Source: Candidatus Bathyarchaeota archaeon
GTDB taxonomy: Archaea > Thermoproteota > Bathyarchaeia > Bathyarchaeales > Bathycorpusculaceae
Direction of reading: 5' to 3'
Length of the DNA stretch: 64,000 nt
NCBI GenBank assembly: GCA_026014465.1
Contig: JAOZID010000010.1
Span: forward strand, 464,288 to 528,287
Positions 50,571 through 60,756 of this stretch are shown piece by piece; position 1 is the stretch's first letter; the number at the start of each line of letters is the position of its first letter. The position numbers and the translations under genes were made by a program. Under the pieces are notes generated by a model that worked only from the letters and a program-made list of their open reading frames with translations, made no database searches and had not been told where the DNA came from.

Positions 50571-51764
50571 ATGGCTGAAGCGTGTATGCCGGCAAATTTA
50601 CCTCCTGAAGCAAAGGACAAATGGGCTGAGGTAGAAGCAACCAATGACCCAAGAAAGAAACTGCAGAAGTATCAGGAATTCTTAGCTGCGGTTCCCCAGC
50701 ACAAGGGCACCCTCAAGCTTCGAGGGCAAGTCAAGAAGAAAATGGCAATTATCCGCAAGGACCTTGACGACAAGAAAAAGAAGGGCACTGGAAAAAGCAG
50801 TGGACCCAAGATTTTTGTGGAAAAAGGAGGCGCCGCACAAGTTGCCTTGCTGGGCATGACAAACGTTGGAAAAAGCAGTTTACTCTCAGCTTTGACAAAC
50901 GCAAAAGTACCTGTTTCACCTGTGCCGTTTACGTCTCATGAACCCGTCCCCAGCATCATGACCTACGAGGACATCCAGTTCCAGATTGTAGAAGCCCCCG
51001 CCGTTATGGAGGGTTCCGCAGAGGGCAAAGTATGGGGCATGGCAACGATAGGGTCAGCTCGAAACGCAGATGGCATAATTTTAATGGTTGACCTTGCAGA
51101 TAACCCTGTGCAGCAGCTCAAACTGCTCAGAGAAGAGCTTGAAAAAGCCCGCATACTCCTTAGCAGACCCAAAGGACGCGTAGAAATCGACCGCCGCCAC
51201 ACAGGCGTATCACTACGCATCATCTTGGTGGGCAAACTCATCGACACCACCATGAAAGAAGTTGAAGAACTCCTACGCAGCTATCGAATAAACGACGCCA
51301 TCGTAAGAATCAGCGGCGAAGTCACCCTAGAAGAAGTCGAAGACTCCATTTTTGAGAGCACCATCTACAAACCCGCTCTAATCATAGCTAACAAGCTGGA
51401 TTTGCCAAACGCCCAAGCAAACCTAAAACAACTACAAACCCAAGCAGCAGGCAAAATCCCAATCATAGCCATATCCGCCCAAAAACAAACAGGCCTAGAC
51501 CAAGTCGGAGAAGCATTATTCAAAACCATGGGCATAATACGCATCTACACCAAAGAACCCGGAGCCAAAGAACCCAGCAAAAACCCCTTCACCCTCAAAA
51601 AAGGCTCCACCCTACACGACCTAGCCAAGAACATCCACGGCGAATTCGTCAAAGACTTTGCCTTCGCCCGCGTCTGGGCAAAACGTTTACCTTTTAGCCC
51701 CCAAAAAGCAGGTTTAACCTTCGTTTTAGACGACGGCGACATCGTGGAACTGCACACGAAATAG
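50571..51764 (+). CDS. DRG/OBG-like GTP-binding protein with TGS domain
   Basis: A 397-residue protein. A basic helical start is followed by a G domain with GMTNVGKSSLLSALT (G1), VEAPAVMEGSAEG in place of the usual DxPGxxEGA (G3), NKLD (G4) and ISA (G5), and a TGS domain from about residue 320 to the end. The DRG-like loop MEGSAEGKVWG supports that family. The G3 change (Asp to Glu, Gly to Ala) is unusual and may reduce GTP hydrolysis. ATG 50571 is chosen; the longer frame is low-complexity. It may act on ribosomes, judging by location and family. Confidence 0.85.
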   Translation: MAEACMPANLPPEAKDKWAEVEATNDPRKKLQKYQEFLAAVPQHKGTLKLRGQVKKKMAIIRKDLDDKKKKGTGKSSGPKIFVEKGGAAQVALLGMTNVGKSSLLSALTNAKVPVSPVPFTSHEPVPSIMTYEDIQFQIVEAPAVMEGSAEGKVWGMATIGSARNADGIILMVDLADNPVQQLKLLREELEKARILLSRPKGRVEIDRRHTGVSLRIILVGKLIDTTMKEVEELLRSYRINDAIVRISGEVTLEEVEDSIFESTIYKPALIIANKLDLPNAQANLKQLQTQAAGKIPIIAISAQKQTGLDQVGEALFKTMGIIRIYTKEPGAKEPSKNPFTLKKGSTLHDLAKNIHGEFVKDFAFARVWAKRLPFSPQKAGLTFVLDDGDIVELHTK

Positions 51765-51829
51765 CCACAAAACTCTTTTTGAAAACAAAACTGCTGTAAA
51801 ATAAAATAGAAGTAAAGAAGAGGGCGCGT

Positions 51830-52420
51830 TTATCTGGATGATTGCGCGACTCGTTCGATTTCGTTTCTTTTTGCTACGCCTGCGCTCTTGATGTCGTTGT
51901 TGGAGGCTAGGATTAGTTCGTCGGCTATGCATTCTTCGATGGAGCGGGGGTTTTTGGCTGCTGATGCGCGTGCGCCTACGGTTATGTGGCGTATGGCAAG
52001 GTCGATTCTGCGTTGGGGTGCAACGTCGACGGATAAGTGGTAGACGACTCCACCGTAGCTGATGCGTGTGGTGTCTTCGCAGGGTGCGCTGTTTTCTACG
52101 GCGCGGACTAGGATTTCAACGGGGTTTTTGCCTGTGCGTAAGTGTATGATTTCAAAAGCTTGTTTGACGATGTTTGCGGCTTTGGCTTTTTTGCCTGCGT
52201 TTTTGCCTGGGCGCATGAGGTTGTTGATTAGGCGTTCGACGATGTTGACGTTTGCTTTGCGGAATCTTTGGTGTTCGTGCCTGCCCATGCTGTGGGGGGC
52301 AACCATTGGGATTAGGGTCATGTAACGTTGTAGACCAAAGTCGGTGACTTCGATTTCTTTGAAGCTCCATTTCTGGAAGAGCTTAATTTCGTTGTCTACA
52401 GCTTGTGATGTTGTACTCAT
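51830..52420 (-). CDS. rpsG: Small ribosomal subunit protein uS7
   Basis: A 196-residue archaeal uS7. Typical segments are FQKWSFKEIEVTDFGLQRYM at the start, KANVNIVERLINNLMRPGKN and GARASAAKNPRSIEECIADE near the end. It follows uS12 by 9 bases, the usual archaeal order. Confidence 0.97.
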   Translation of the reverse strand: MSTTSQAVDNEIKLFQKWSFKEIEVTDFGLQRYMTLIPMVAPHSMGRHEHQRFRKANVNIVERLINNLMRPGKNAGKKAKAANIVKQAFEIIHLRTGKNPVEILVRAVENSAPCEDTTRISYGGVVYHLSVDVAPQRRIDLAIRHITVGARASAAKNPRSIEECIADELILASNNDIKSAGVAKRNEIERVAQSSR

Positions 52421-52429
52421 AACTTTTTA

Positions 52430-52870
52430 TCACCTTGCGGGTTTTTGTTTCCTGCCGTAAACCATTTCGTTTAGGCTTACGCCGTTGACCATAACAACTT
52501 TCCAGCGTACACCGGGAATGTCACCCATGGCGCCTCCGCGGGTTCCGCCGATGCCTTCGACGGTTACTTCGTCGTGTTCATCTATGACGTTGAGGGCGCC
52601 GTCTCCGGGTAGGAAAGCGCTGATGACACGTCCGTTCTTGATAAGTTGTGTCCGGACACATTTGCGGATGGCACTGTTTGGCTGTTTTGATTCGACACCG
52701 ACTTTTTCTAGTACGATGCCGCGTGATTGTGGTGCTCCCTGCATAGGGTCTACTTTTTCGTCGAGCATAAGCATGCGACGGTTGTAGTAGCGGTCGCTCC
52801 AACGGAAGTTCTTCCGTTTGTTTTGGAGTTTGCGAGCGGCGAATTCGCCTCTTGGAGACTTTGAACCCAT
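52430..52870 (-). CDS. rpsL: Small ribosomal subunit protein uS12
   Basis: A 146-residue archaeal uS12. [20 protein letters not shown] and [20 protein letters not shown] are diagnostic of the decoding-centre loop. The start is ATG 52870. It leads the uS12-uS7 operon. Confidence 0.97.
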   Translation of the reverse strand: MGSKSPRGEFAARKLQNKRKNFRWSDRYYNRRMLMLDEKVDPMQGAPQSRGIVLEKVGVESKQPNSAIRKCVRTQLIKNGRVISAFLPGDGALNVIDEHDEVTVEGIGGTRGGAMGDIPGVRWKVVMVNGVSLNEMVYGRKQKPAR

Positions 52871-53076
52871 TCGATCTATCCTCTTTGCACAGTTAGAATT
52901 CCAACACTCATATTTAAACCAGACGAACCAAAAAACACAACTACAGCGTATTCACCAAAAAAACAGCCCCAAAACTAACAAGCAACAACTCAAGAGGCAC
53001 CCAACCCAAAACCCGTTCTGCGAAAAGCGTTATAGGATACAACATGCTTTAGGCACAGCGTAGGGAGCAATTTGGT

Positions 53077-53742
53077 TTGTTGGTTGCAGGGATAGATGAA
53101 GCAGGCAGGGGCTGTGTTGTGGGTCCTTTGGTTGTTGCGGGTGTTTTGATGGATGAAAATGAGCTGCATTTGCTTTCGGGTTTGGGAGTGAAAGATTCTA
53201 AGCTGCTTGCACCCAAAAAACGCGAAGCCATCGCCAAAGAAATCATCAACGTGTGCAAGAAACATTTTGTAGTGAAAGTGCCCCCAGCAGAAATTGACCG
53301 CGCCGTGGAAAGCCAAATCAAACTCTACAAGCTAAACAGGCTCGAAGCAAACACCATGGCACAAATCGTAGACCAGCTAAAACCCGACACCACATACGTC
53401 GACGCAGCCGACATCATAGCCGAACGTTTCGCCCAGCACATCCAACAAGCCTGCACAATAACAACCACTAGAATCGTCAGCGAACACAAAGCCGACAAAA
53501 CCTACATCATAGTCTCAGCCGCATCCATAATCGCAAAGGTCGAACGCGACAAAGAAATCGCCGTGCTACGTGAACGGTACGGAGATTTTGGTTCAGGCTA
53601 CCTAACAGACCCGAAAACCCCGGCGTTTCTTAAAAACTGGCTAAAAAATCATCCAGACTACCCAGAATGCATTAGAAAATCGTGGAAACCCGCAAAAACC
53701 CTAAAAGACCAGCAGGGAACCACCCAGACCAAACTGGGATAA
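53077..53742 (+). CDS. rnhB: Ribonuclease HII
   Basis: A 221-residue enzyme: VAGIDEAGRGCVVGPLVVAG (DEAGRG), VKDSKLLAPKKREAI, YVDAADI and SAASIIAKVERDKEI supply the active-site carboxylates. It removes RNA from RNA-DNA hybrids and excises ribonucleotides. The start is TTG 53077 with GGGAG about 10 bases upstream. Confidence 0.95.
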   Translation: MLVAGIDEAGRGCVVGPLVVAGVLMDENELHLLSGLGVKDSKLLAPKKREAIAKEIINVCKKHFVVKVPPAEIDRAVESQIKLYKLNRLEANTMAQIVDQLKPDTTYVDAADIIAERFAQHIQQACTITTTRIVSEHKADKTYIIVSAASIIAKVERDKEIAVLRERYGDFGSGYLTDPKTPAFLKNWLKNHPDYPECIRKSWKPAKTLKDQQGTTQTKLG

Positions 53743-53757
53743 ACCCCAAGCGGCGGG

Positions 53758-54453
53758 TTATCTTTGGGCGACTATCATGGCGTGGGCTTTGTCGTAGGGG
53801 TCTAACTCGATGACTTGTTCGACTTTGAAGCCGCGTTTTCTGAGAACTTTTGCTTCTTGCTGGTAGACTTCTGCGGGTGGCTTGGTTACGTCGATGCTTT
53901 GGGATTTCACGGCAAGCATAACCCAACCCTCGGGCTTAAGCAGGACATCCGCGTTATCAGCCAACACCTTAGCCTGCTCAGGCTGCGCGATGTCACAGTA
54001 GATTTCGTCGACTTTGCCAGGTAGGAACATGGCGTATTTTTGGGGCATGCGTGCGTCGGCGAGGAAGGGGGACATGTTGAGGCGGTAGGGTATGACGTTG
54101 GTGACTAGGTCGCGTAGGCTTCTTTGGGCGAATTCGACGCAGTAGACGTGCCCGGTTTCGCCGACGATGTCGCTGATGTGGCTTGGCGTGGTTCCAGATG
54201 CGGCACCTAAATACAGCACCTGATGATTAGGCTTGATGGGCACGATCTCAAGTTTTTTGAGTATGGCGCCTGCAAGTTTGCTTCTAAAAGCGTCCCATAG
54301 GCGGTATTCTACGCCGTCGTAGCGGATTATGCGTTCGCCGTAGACTGTGCGTCCTTTGGCGAGGTTGCGTGTTGCTAAGCGGTGGGCGCCGTCTTCGAGG
54401 GTGGCTTGGTAGATTTCCGTGAATTGTGGGTGGGGCTTAACTCTTATTTGCAC
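53758..54453 (-). CDS. flpA: Fibrillarin-like rRNA/tRNA 2'-O-methyltransferase
   Basis: About 231 residues. VLYLGAASGTTPSHISDIVG (SAM motif I), GHVYCVEFAQRSLRDL and EIYCDIAQPEQAKVLADN are typical. It is the catalytic subunit of the C/D box RNP with Nop5 and L7Ae. GTG 54453 gives the family length; the open frame extends 39 residues further but only as a shadow of nop5. It overlaps nop5 by 17 bases. Confidence 0.94.
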   Translation of the reverse strand: MQIRVKPHPQFTEIYQATLEDGAHRLATRNLAKGRTVYGERIIRYDGVEYRLWDAFRSKLAGAILKKLEIVPIKPNHQVLYLGAASGTTPSHISDIVGETGHVYCVEFAQRSLRDLVTNVIPYRLNMSPFLADARMPQKYAMFLPGKVDEIYCDIAQPEQAKVLADNADVLLKPEGWVMLAVKSQSIDVTKPPAEVYQQEAKVLRKRGFKVEQVIELDPYDKAHAMIVAQR

Positions 54454-55759
54454 GCTTGTTCTTTCTCCACTTTCGGTCACGTCCGCCGTCGCCGCCGCGT
54501 CTAAAGTTTCTGCGTTTGTCTCCACCGCCACGGAAGCTTTTGCGGTCTTTGAAGTCGCGTCTTTGCTCACGGGGTCGTTGCTCTGCGGGTTTTTGCTCTT
54601 GAACTGGAGGCGGCTCAGGATACTTTTGGTGGATTTCTTCGATGCGGCGGTTCAAATCAGCCTTTAGCTTCTTGCCTGCGTACTGTCCACCAAACGCGTC
54701 GATACGCGCAGCTATGGAAAGTTTTCCTGCAACTGCGCGGGCGATTTTTCCTCGTTGCCACCGTTTAGCATCATGAATTAGGGTGTGCTGGAAAATCAAG
54801 CCGTGCTTTGGAGGTCGCGCACCCGTTTTCAAGGAACGAAACAGCGCTTTCTCTGCACCCAAAACCTGCATGGTACTGGCTGGGCGACGCGCAAGATTTT
54901 GCAGTCCACCAGCTATGGAGATTAAACGTGCACCCAACAAAGAACCGACAATGGCTTTGATGTTGGGGGCGATTTCGTCCATGGTGTTATCCAAGTAGGC
55001 TTCCATGTTTTCGCGCAGCTTGTACATGTCAAAAACATTTTTGCTCAACGCCTGAATCTGGTTAAGGTCAACTTCGGCGGTGTCGGCGCCCATGGAGGAT
55101 TCAGCGATGCGGCTAATCTGCTCCACTTTATTTTTGGGCAAATCCTCTTTTTGGAGGGCAACGGCGGTAAAGTTTTCCTTGGAACCCAAGTCCAAGACTA
55201 ATCTGGCGTAGGTTTCGTGTTTCTCAACTAGCCTGTCGAGTTCGGGGAAGTGGACGCCGTACCATTCGCGTAGGCGACCCATGAACAGGTTTAGGGTGCG
55301 GTCGAGGTCGTCTAGGGTTTGGATGGCTTGGGCTACGATGAGGTCGCGTTTTTCGGTTTCGCCTTTGACTTGGAGTTTGGCGAGTTCCATGGTTACGTTG
55401 CGTGTCCACAGGGCAAGTTCTTGGGCGTCTTTTACGAACCCCACAGCCACGGCTAAGTTTTGCGAGTTAGCGCGTATCGCCTCTGCCTGTTTGGGCGTGG
55501 CTACTTCAGTTTGGATGCCCAGTTGAGTTTTGGTTTGCTCTGCTAGCTGGGCGTTCTCAAAAAACAAGGTGTCATAGCCAAGGGTTTGAAGAGAAGAAAC
55601 CAAGTTTTCAATGTCGCTTGTGAGTTTTCCCGATTCAAGCTTTGAAATTATTTTCGCGGCAGCTTGCGCACGCTTAGGAAACAGGGCTTTCTCAACAACT
55701 TGACCTTGCTCACCAAAAGCCACCAATCCAAAGGGAAACTGCACTATAGATGATTTCAT
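54437..55759 (-). CDS. Nop5/Nop56-58 family C/D RNP protein with RG-rich tail
   Basis: A 440-residue protein: N-terminal fibrillarin-binding domain (1-125), coiled coil (about 125-240) and Nop domain with GARLISIAGGLQNLARRPAS and GLIFQHTLIHDAKRWQRGKI. After residue 385 comes a basic Arg/Gly-rich tail (SFRGGGDKRRNFRRGGDGGR) where archaeal Nop5 often has a Lys-rich tail. The tail may help RNA binding or localisation. It is the first gene of the operon with flpA. Confidence 0.94.
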   Translation of the reverse strand: MKSSIVQFPFGLVAFGEQGQVVEKALFPKRAQAAAKIISKLESGKLTSDIENLVSSLQTLGYDTLFFENAQLAEQTKTQLGIQTEVATPKQAEAIRANSQNLAVAVGFVKDAQELALWTRNVTMELAKLQVKGETEKRDLIVAQAIQTLDDLDRTLNLFMGRLREWYGVHFPELDRLVEKHETYARLVLDLGSKENFTAVALQKEDLPKNKVEQISRIAESSMGADTAEVDLNQIQALSKNVFDMYKLRENMEAYLDNTMDEIAPNIKAIVGSLLGARLISIAGGLQNLARRPASTMQVLGAEKALFRSLKTGARPPKHGLIFQHTLIHDAKRWQRGKIARAVAGKLSIAARIDAFGGQYAGKKLKADLNRRIEEIHQKYPEPPPVQEQKPAEQRPREQRRDFKDRKSFRGGGDKRRNFRRGGDGGRDRKWRKNKRANKS

Positions 55760-55855
55760 TACGTGATGTCACCGTTACTAAACTGGTATATTGCACGCAA
55801 TGTCTTAATAAATAGATTTGCATCCCAACCCCCATCTGCAACGCGAAACAAGGAG

Positions 55856-56605
55856 TTATTGGGTCTGACTTGTGTTTTGGTCTTCGGGCGTTGTTGGTTG
55901 TTCTTTGTGAGGGGTGGTGAGGACGGCTTTGACTTTGTTGGTGATTATGGGTCCTAAGCCGTTGACGGTTTTGCTCCAGTCGTCTATGTTTATGAGGGCG
56001 TTTTGTGGGGTTTGGTAGGATTTGAGGATGGCGGTGGCTTTTTCTCTGCCGATGTTGGGTAGGCTGGCTATGAAGTAAAGTTGTGATTCAGAGATGGTGT
56101 CGAGTTTTTTGCAGGCGTGAACGATGGGGCTGCGTTTTTCTACGATTTGTTCTTGGCGCGCGGCGACGTAGAGGAAGTCAACGGTTTCTTTGTAGCTGTT
56201 GGTGTTGACCATGGCGACCCCGTTTTTGGCTAGGTTGAACATGGCGCCCCAGACGGCTACGGGCTGGATTTTGCTGAACTTGTAAATCATGGGCAGGTAG
56301 CCTTCGATGAGCAGCAGTGATTTGGGGTAGGCTTCTTTGAGGCGAAAAATCTGCTCGAAAAGGTACCTGCGAGTAAGCGTGTAGACAAAGTCGCTAACGG
56401 TTTTGCGTTCCACTGCACATTGGTCACTTAAGATGTAGTCGCCTTTCTCCAACGCCTGAGCCTTAACCACGGCACCTCGCTCCCGCAACCCCTTAACAAC
56501 CTTCGCCGCGCTAGTAGCTTCACGGCTATCCACAATGATCGTTGGAGCTTCCTCACCATTCTTCTTTGGTTTGACAAAGGGGATTAGGGTTTCAGTGCCA
56601 GACAT
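55856..56605 (-). CDS. XPF/ERCC4-type structure-specific nuclease
   Basis: A 249-residue protein with a nuclease domain: [20 protein letters not shown], then [20 protein letters not shown] (the GDxxnVERKxxxD motif), and a C-terminal tandem helix-hairpin-helix ([18 protein letters not shown] and [15 protein letters not shown]). It resembles the XPF-type nuclease of crenarchaeal type (without the helicase), which usually works with PCNA. GGTGA 9 bases before ATG 56605 decides the start. The Pro/Thr/Gln-rich C-terminal end lacks an obvious PCNA motif. Confidence 0.92.
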   Translation of the reverse strand: MSGTETLIPFVKPKKNGEEAPTIIVDSREATSAAKVVKGLRERGAVVKAQALEKGDYILSDQCAVERKTVSDFVYTLTRRYLFEQIFRLKEAYPKSLLLIEGYLPMIYKFSKIQPVAVWGAMFNLAKNGVAMVNTNSYKETVDFLYVAARQEQIVEKRSPIVHACKKLDTISESQLYFIASLPNIGREKATAILKSYQTPQNALINIDDWSKTVNGLGPIITNKVKAVLTTPHKEQPTTPEDQNTSQTQ

Positions 56606-56797
56606 GCATTTTTCACCTGTGCGTGCCAAGTTAAGCTCAAGCTTGAATCTTATTTCATTTTCGTTTCTAACCACCTGTGCAAGGCAAAGCAGCAAAGACA
56701 TGCAGCTCATAGGGGGTTTAGAAAAAGTTTTTGTCAAGAATTCTCTACAAACAAGTTTTTATCTAAAATCACAAAAATTATGCATCAGGGTGTTAAC

Positions 56798-58123
56798 ATG
56801 AAAAAAGGGTTAGTAACAGCTTTCTCGATTTTAATAATTTTTGGCGGATTATGCGCTTCCAGTTTAACTGAAATTGCCTCAGCTCAAGAAGAAAGGTTCA
56901 AAGTTTCAGGGTACATCGTGGATGAAAACGGCAACGGAATCGCAGGCGCACACATCATTTTTTGTGTGCCGGACATTGTCCCCAGCGTCTACTCAAGCGT
57001 TACGGGTTACTATGAAATGTCTGCACCCGCAGGCGTCTACCATATGGACGTTTGGCCACCTTTTGATTCCCATTACATCTACTATGACGAACCAACGCTT
57101 GCAGTAAACGCGGACATGACCAAAAACGTCACCCTGCCCACAGGATACAAACTGTCAGGCTACATAACTGACGCCAAAGGAACCCCCGTACGAAACGCCC
57201 TTATCTTCCTTGACGGCTACTTTACAGGCTGGTTCTCCAACTACCAAGGCTACTACTTCACAACAGCCCCAGAAGGCACCTACACCCTAACAATCCGACC
57301 AAGAGCAGGATACAGCCACATAACCCCCCAAACAGAATACAACTTCACACTAAACAGCGACAGCACAAAAGACATCACCCTCACCTCAATAACAACCCAC
57401 CCAACACCCACCCCCACAGCAACGCCAACCCCCACACCTGTCCCAACACCTTCCCCAACCCCCACAACTACACCAGCACCCACAACCACGCCAACCCCAA
57501 CACCTACAAACACCACAGAACCAACACCAACGCCAGATACCACGTCAACTCCTGAGCCAACAACATCTGACGCGCCTATGCCTACACCAACACCCACAGA
57601 GACAACAACAGCTACCCCCACACCTACGCCTACGCCTGCGATGTCACCTAGCCCTACTCCTGTCGAGACGGTGGCTCCTTCACCTTCTTCAACGGGGGTC
57701 ATATCCTTTGGCAATACGGGCGTGTTTTTTGTTGAATCCAACAGCACCGTTTCCGAGTTAGCTTTCAACAGCACCAGCTCTGAACTCAGCTTCACCGTCA
57801 GCGGACCATCAGGAACCACAGGCTACGTAGACTTAACCGTCGCTAAAACCCTCATACCAAACCCGCAAAACATCAAAGTCTACCTCGACGGCAAACAACT
57901 CTACTACGAAGCAAAATCCACAGACGACGCCTGGATACTCTCCTTCACCTACCAACACAGCACCCACCAAGTCGTTGTAGATGTAGCAGACAGCCAAATC
58001 CGTAGCCCAGAACAGACAGTTCCGCTTCTTGACTTACACACCGCCATAGCCCTAACAGCAGTAAACGTCACCGCAATTTGCGCAGCAGTCATCTACCTAA
58101 AAAAACAAAAACCCCGTAGCTAA
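56798..58123 (+). CDS. Secreted protein with carboxypeptidase-regulatory-like repeats
   Basis: About 441 residues. A signal peptide (about 1-28) is followed by two beta-sandwich units with [18 protein letters not shown] and [20 protein letters not shown] (carboxypeptidase regulatory-like). Then a long Thr-Pro stalk (about residues 200-300), a beta domain and a C-terminal helix with a KKQKPRS tail. It is an anchored surface protein; binding of glycan or ligand is inferred. ATG 56798 is preceded by CAGGGTG. Confidence 0.83.
   Translation: MKKGLVTAFSILIIFGGLCASSLTEIASAQEERFKVSGYIVDENGNGIAGAHIIFCVPDIVPSVYSSVTGYYEMSAPAGVYHMDVWPPFDSHYIYYDEPTLAVNADMTKNVTLPTGYKLSGYITDAKGTPVRNALIFLDGYFTGWFSNYQGYYFTTAPEGTYTLTIRPRAGYSHITPQTEYNFTLNSDSTKDITLTSITTHPTPTPTATPTPTPVPTPSPTPTTTPAPTTTPTPTPTNTTEPTPTPDTTSTPEPTTSDAPMPTPTPTETTTATPTPTPTPAMSPSPTPVETVAPSPSSTGVISFGNTGVFFVESNSTVSELAFNSTSSELSFTVSGPSGTTGYVDLTVAKTLIPNPQNIKVYLDGKQLYYEAKSTDDAWILSFTYQHSTHQVVVDVADSQIRSPEQTVPLLDLHTAIALTAVNVTAICAAVIYLKKQKPRS
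57403..57690. repeat. Thr-Pro stalk repeat
   Basis: Low-complexity repeats of ACN-CCN codons encode the Thr-Pro stalk of the surface protein. Repeat number may vary. It is the counterpart of the run at 16074-16266 in another surface protein but sits in coding orientation here on the plus strand. Confidence 0.8.
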
Positions 58124-58301
58124 CCCCTCTTTTCGGTTACGCCTTAATTTGCCAATTAAGAAACCAAGAACAGGTGGGGTTTACTGTTTGTTTGCAGGGG
58201 GTGCACAATTTTTCTTTTGTCAGAGAAATTCAACAGATAGCTTTTTAGCCGAACTATCGAAACGGATAGCGGGTGTGTGGGAAACTATAGAACCAGTCAG
58301 A

Positions 58302-60680
58302 ATGAGGTTTTTTGCGGGGGTTCTTTTGTGTATATTGCTCTTTTTGTCTGCCTCAGTATTTGTCCATGCACAAGCATCAGAAGATAGTTGGTCCATGTTT
58401 CGCCATGATTCTAGCCATTTGGGCTTTGGAGCAGCTAATAGTTCAGCAAACTCTGCCGAGCTTTTGTGGACGTACACGACCTATCGGATGGTGCAGTCTT
58501 CACCTGCGGTCGCTAACGGATTGGTGGTTGTAGGCTGCAGAGATGGCAATGTTTACTGTTTCAACGCCTCCGATGGAGACCCCCTGTGGACTTATAGGGT
58601 AAGAGAGGAAGTTTGGTCATCACCTGCCATTTGTGAGGAACGGGTTTATGTGGGCGCTGATGATGGCGGAGTTTATTGTTTTGATTTGTTTTCAGGGGAG
58701 GTTTTGTGGAGGGCTTCTGCTGGCGGTAAGGTAAGGTCTTCTCCAGCAATTGCAGACGGGCGTGTGTATGTTGGTTCTGGGGGCGGTGGAGTGTTTTGTT
58801 TTGACGCTTTGGATGGAGCTCAAATCTGGAATTACCCGCTTTCCTGCAAGGTGGACTCCTCGCCTGCGGTCTGCAAGGAGGTAGTTTATTTTGCGGCGGA
58901 CGATTTTCATGTTTACGCGCTTGATGCATCAACGGGGGACAGGCTTTGGCGCAGTCATCTTGGAAGCACCACCTCTTCGCCTAGCGTACACGACGGTTAT
59001 GTCTACGTGGGTTCAATCGAAGGGTACGTTTACGCCTTAAACGCGACAACAAGCACTGTGCTTTGGAAGTACCAAACAAACGAGTGCGTACAGTCCTCAC
59101 CTGCCGTAGCATATGGCTGCGTTTACGTAGGCTGCAACGACAACAACCTCTACTGCCTAAACGCCACAGACGGCAAAAAAATCTGGCAAAGCCCCACAGG
59201 ATACTGGATTCAATCTTCCCCCGCCGTAGCAGACGGCAACGTATACGTCGGCTCTTACGACTACAACATCTACTGCTTCAATGCATCCACAGGCACAGAA
59301 AAATGGAGTTATCCCACGGGCAATTTTGTGGAATCTTCCCCTGCCGTTGCTGAGGGGGTTGTTTATATTGGCTCTGATGACAGTTTGGTCTACGCTCTTG
59401 CCTTAAGCAATTCACCTATTGACCCTGCATCACCAATAGCCGCAAACGCTATGCCGTGGACAACCGTCGTGTTTGATCTGATTTTTTGCAGTGTAGCTGC
59501 GGTGAGCAGTTTTGCGGTGGGGTATTATCTTGTTTGCTCAAACAAGCAGGCTAAACAAGTAGCAGACCAGAAAAAGGGCAACTGGCTTAACCAGAAAATC
59601 TCATGGTTTTCAGCGCACCCCAACGCCCTGTATCTTTTGGCGATTCTGGCGTTTTCCACGGTTTTTTTCATCAATTTAGGCAATGAGCCGTTGTGGTTTG
59701 ATGACGAGCAAACCTATTCTCAGTGGGCATTTCACATGATTAAAGAGGGGGATTATTTGACGCCGTGGGCGTTTGGGGATGTATCTTTTTGGATAAGTAA
59801 GCCGCCGCTTGCCATGTGGCTTATGTCGTTTAACTACCAAGTCTTAGGCGTCAACAATTTTGCCCTCCGACTCTGGAGCCCCATATTCTCCACGCTCTCC
59901 TTGATTATAATCTTCTATCTAGGACGCAACCTCTACAACGCGAAGGTAGGCTTCCTATCAGCAATTGTTTTGGGGACGTTTGCCATGTTTTTCTCGTTTG
60001 CACGCCACGCCATGACCGATGCACCCTTAATCTTTTTCATGTTAGCTAGCCTGTATTTTCTGCTGCTTAGTGAGAAACAAAAAAACCGCGGCTTCTACAC
60101 GGTTTTAAGCGGCGTATTTTTTGGGTTAGCTTTGATGACTAAACAGTTTGAAGCTCTGCTGCTGCCCATGATTGTGTTTGCATATTTTGTTGCTACAAAG
60201 AAAAACCTGCGTTTTCTGGTAACAAAACCGTTTACCCGTTTTTTGGCGGTTGGTTTTCTGGTTTTTGCTCCTTGGGTTTTGTATATGGTTTTCACTTTTG
60301 GACCTGAATTTTGGGAGACCCATTTCCTGTACAGCGTTGTTGCAAGAACTATGAACCCTCTCGAAGGGCACAACGGCGGTTACCTCTTCTACGTTAACTA
60401 CCTTATCAGCCATGAAAACCCATTATGGATAGCGTTGCTGCCTTTTGCTTTGGGACTTTGCGCATACAAAGCAGTTTTCAAAAAGTCAAAAGAAAACACC
60501 CTGATTCTCCTCTGGGCAATAACCGTACTTGCAGTATTCACATTTGTCCAAACCAAACTGTACTGGTACATCCTACCCGCCCTACCCGCCTTCGCCCTCG
60601 CCATAGCCAACCTCATATACCAACTCGCCCAAAAACTCAAATTCAAATATCAACAACCTCTTAAATCCAAAAACGGCTAA
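58302..60680 (+). CDS. PQQ-type beta-propeller fused to GT39-like glycosyltransferase
   Basis: About 792 residues. A signal peptide (about 1-25) is followed by an eight-blade-like PQQ propeller (about 30-365) with repeats such as SSPAVANGLVVVG, GDPLWTYRV and VYVGSYDYNIYCFNAST. A linker helix (about 385-410) leads to a polytopic GT-C domain starting near residue 440. There, PLWFDDEQTYSQWAFHM (DE-type catalytic motif) and MTDAPLIFFMLASLYFLL match ArnT/PMT family enzymes that use lipid-linked sugars. ATG 58302 starts the signal peptide. The propeller would sit outside the membrane beside the active site. Confidence 0.87.
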   Translation: MRFFAGVLLCILLFLSASVFVHAQASEDSWSMFRHDSSHLGFGAANSSANSAELLWTYTTYRMVQSSPAVANGLVVVGCRDGNVYCFNASDGDPLWTYRVREEVWSSPAICEERVYVGADDGGVYCFDLFSGEVLWRASAGGKVRSSPAIADGRVYVGSGGGGVFCFDALDGAQIWNYPLSCKVDSSPAVCKEVVYFAADDFHVYALDASTGDRLWRSHLGSTTSSPSVHDGYVYVGSIEGYVYALNATTSTVLWKYQTNECVQSSPAVAYGCVYVGCNDNNLYCLNATDGKKIWQSPTGYWIQSSPAVADGNVYVGSYDYNIYCFNASTGTEKWSYPTGNFVESSPAVAEGVVYIGSDDSLVYALALSNSPIDPASPIAANAMPWTTVVFDLIFCSVAAVSSFAVGYYLVCSNKQAKQVADQKKGNWLNQKISWFSAHPNALYLLAILAFSTVFFINLGNEPLWFDDEQTYSQWAFHMIKEGDYLTPWAFGDVSFWISKPPLAMWLMSFNYQVLGVNNFALRLWSPIFSTLSLIIIFYLGRNLYNAKVGFLSAIVLGTFAMFFSFARHAMTDAPLIFFMLASLYFLLLSEKQKNRGFYTVLSGVFFGLALMTKQFEALLLPMIVFAYFVATKKNLRFLVTKPFTRFLAVGFLVFAPWVLYMVFTFGPEFWETHFLYSVVARTMNPLEGHNGGYLFYVNYLISHENPLWIALLPFALGLCAYKAVFKKSKENTLILLWAITVLAVFTFVQTKLYWYILPALPAFALAIANLIYQLAQKLKFKYQQPLKSKNG

Positions 60681-60756
60681 ACCAAACTGCCCCTAACCAA
60701 AGCCACTTTAGGAAAATAGACAGGCGCAGCACAAAAAGAAAAGAGGAGAAAGGGGG

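Noticed and set aside
53758-54570. Longer fibrillarin starting at 54570
   Set aside because: The extra residues come only from a second frame of the nop5 tail and make the protein longer than the family; GTG 54453 gives the normal length.
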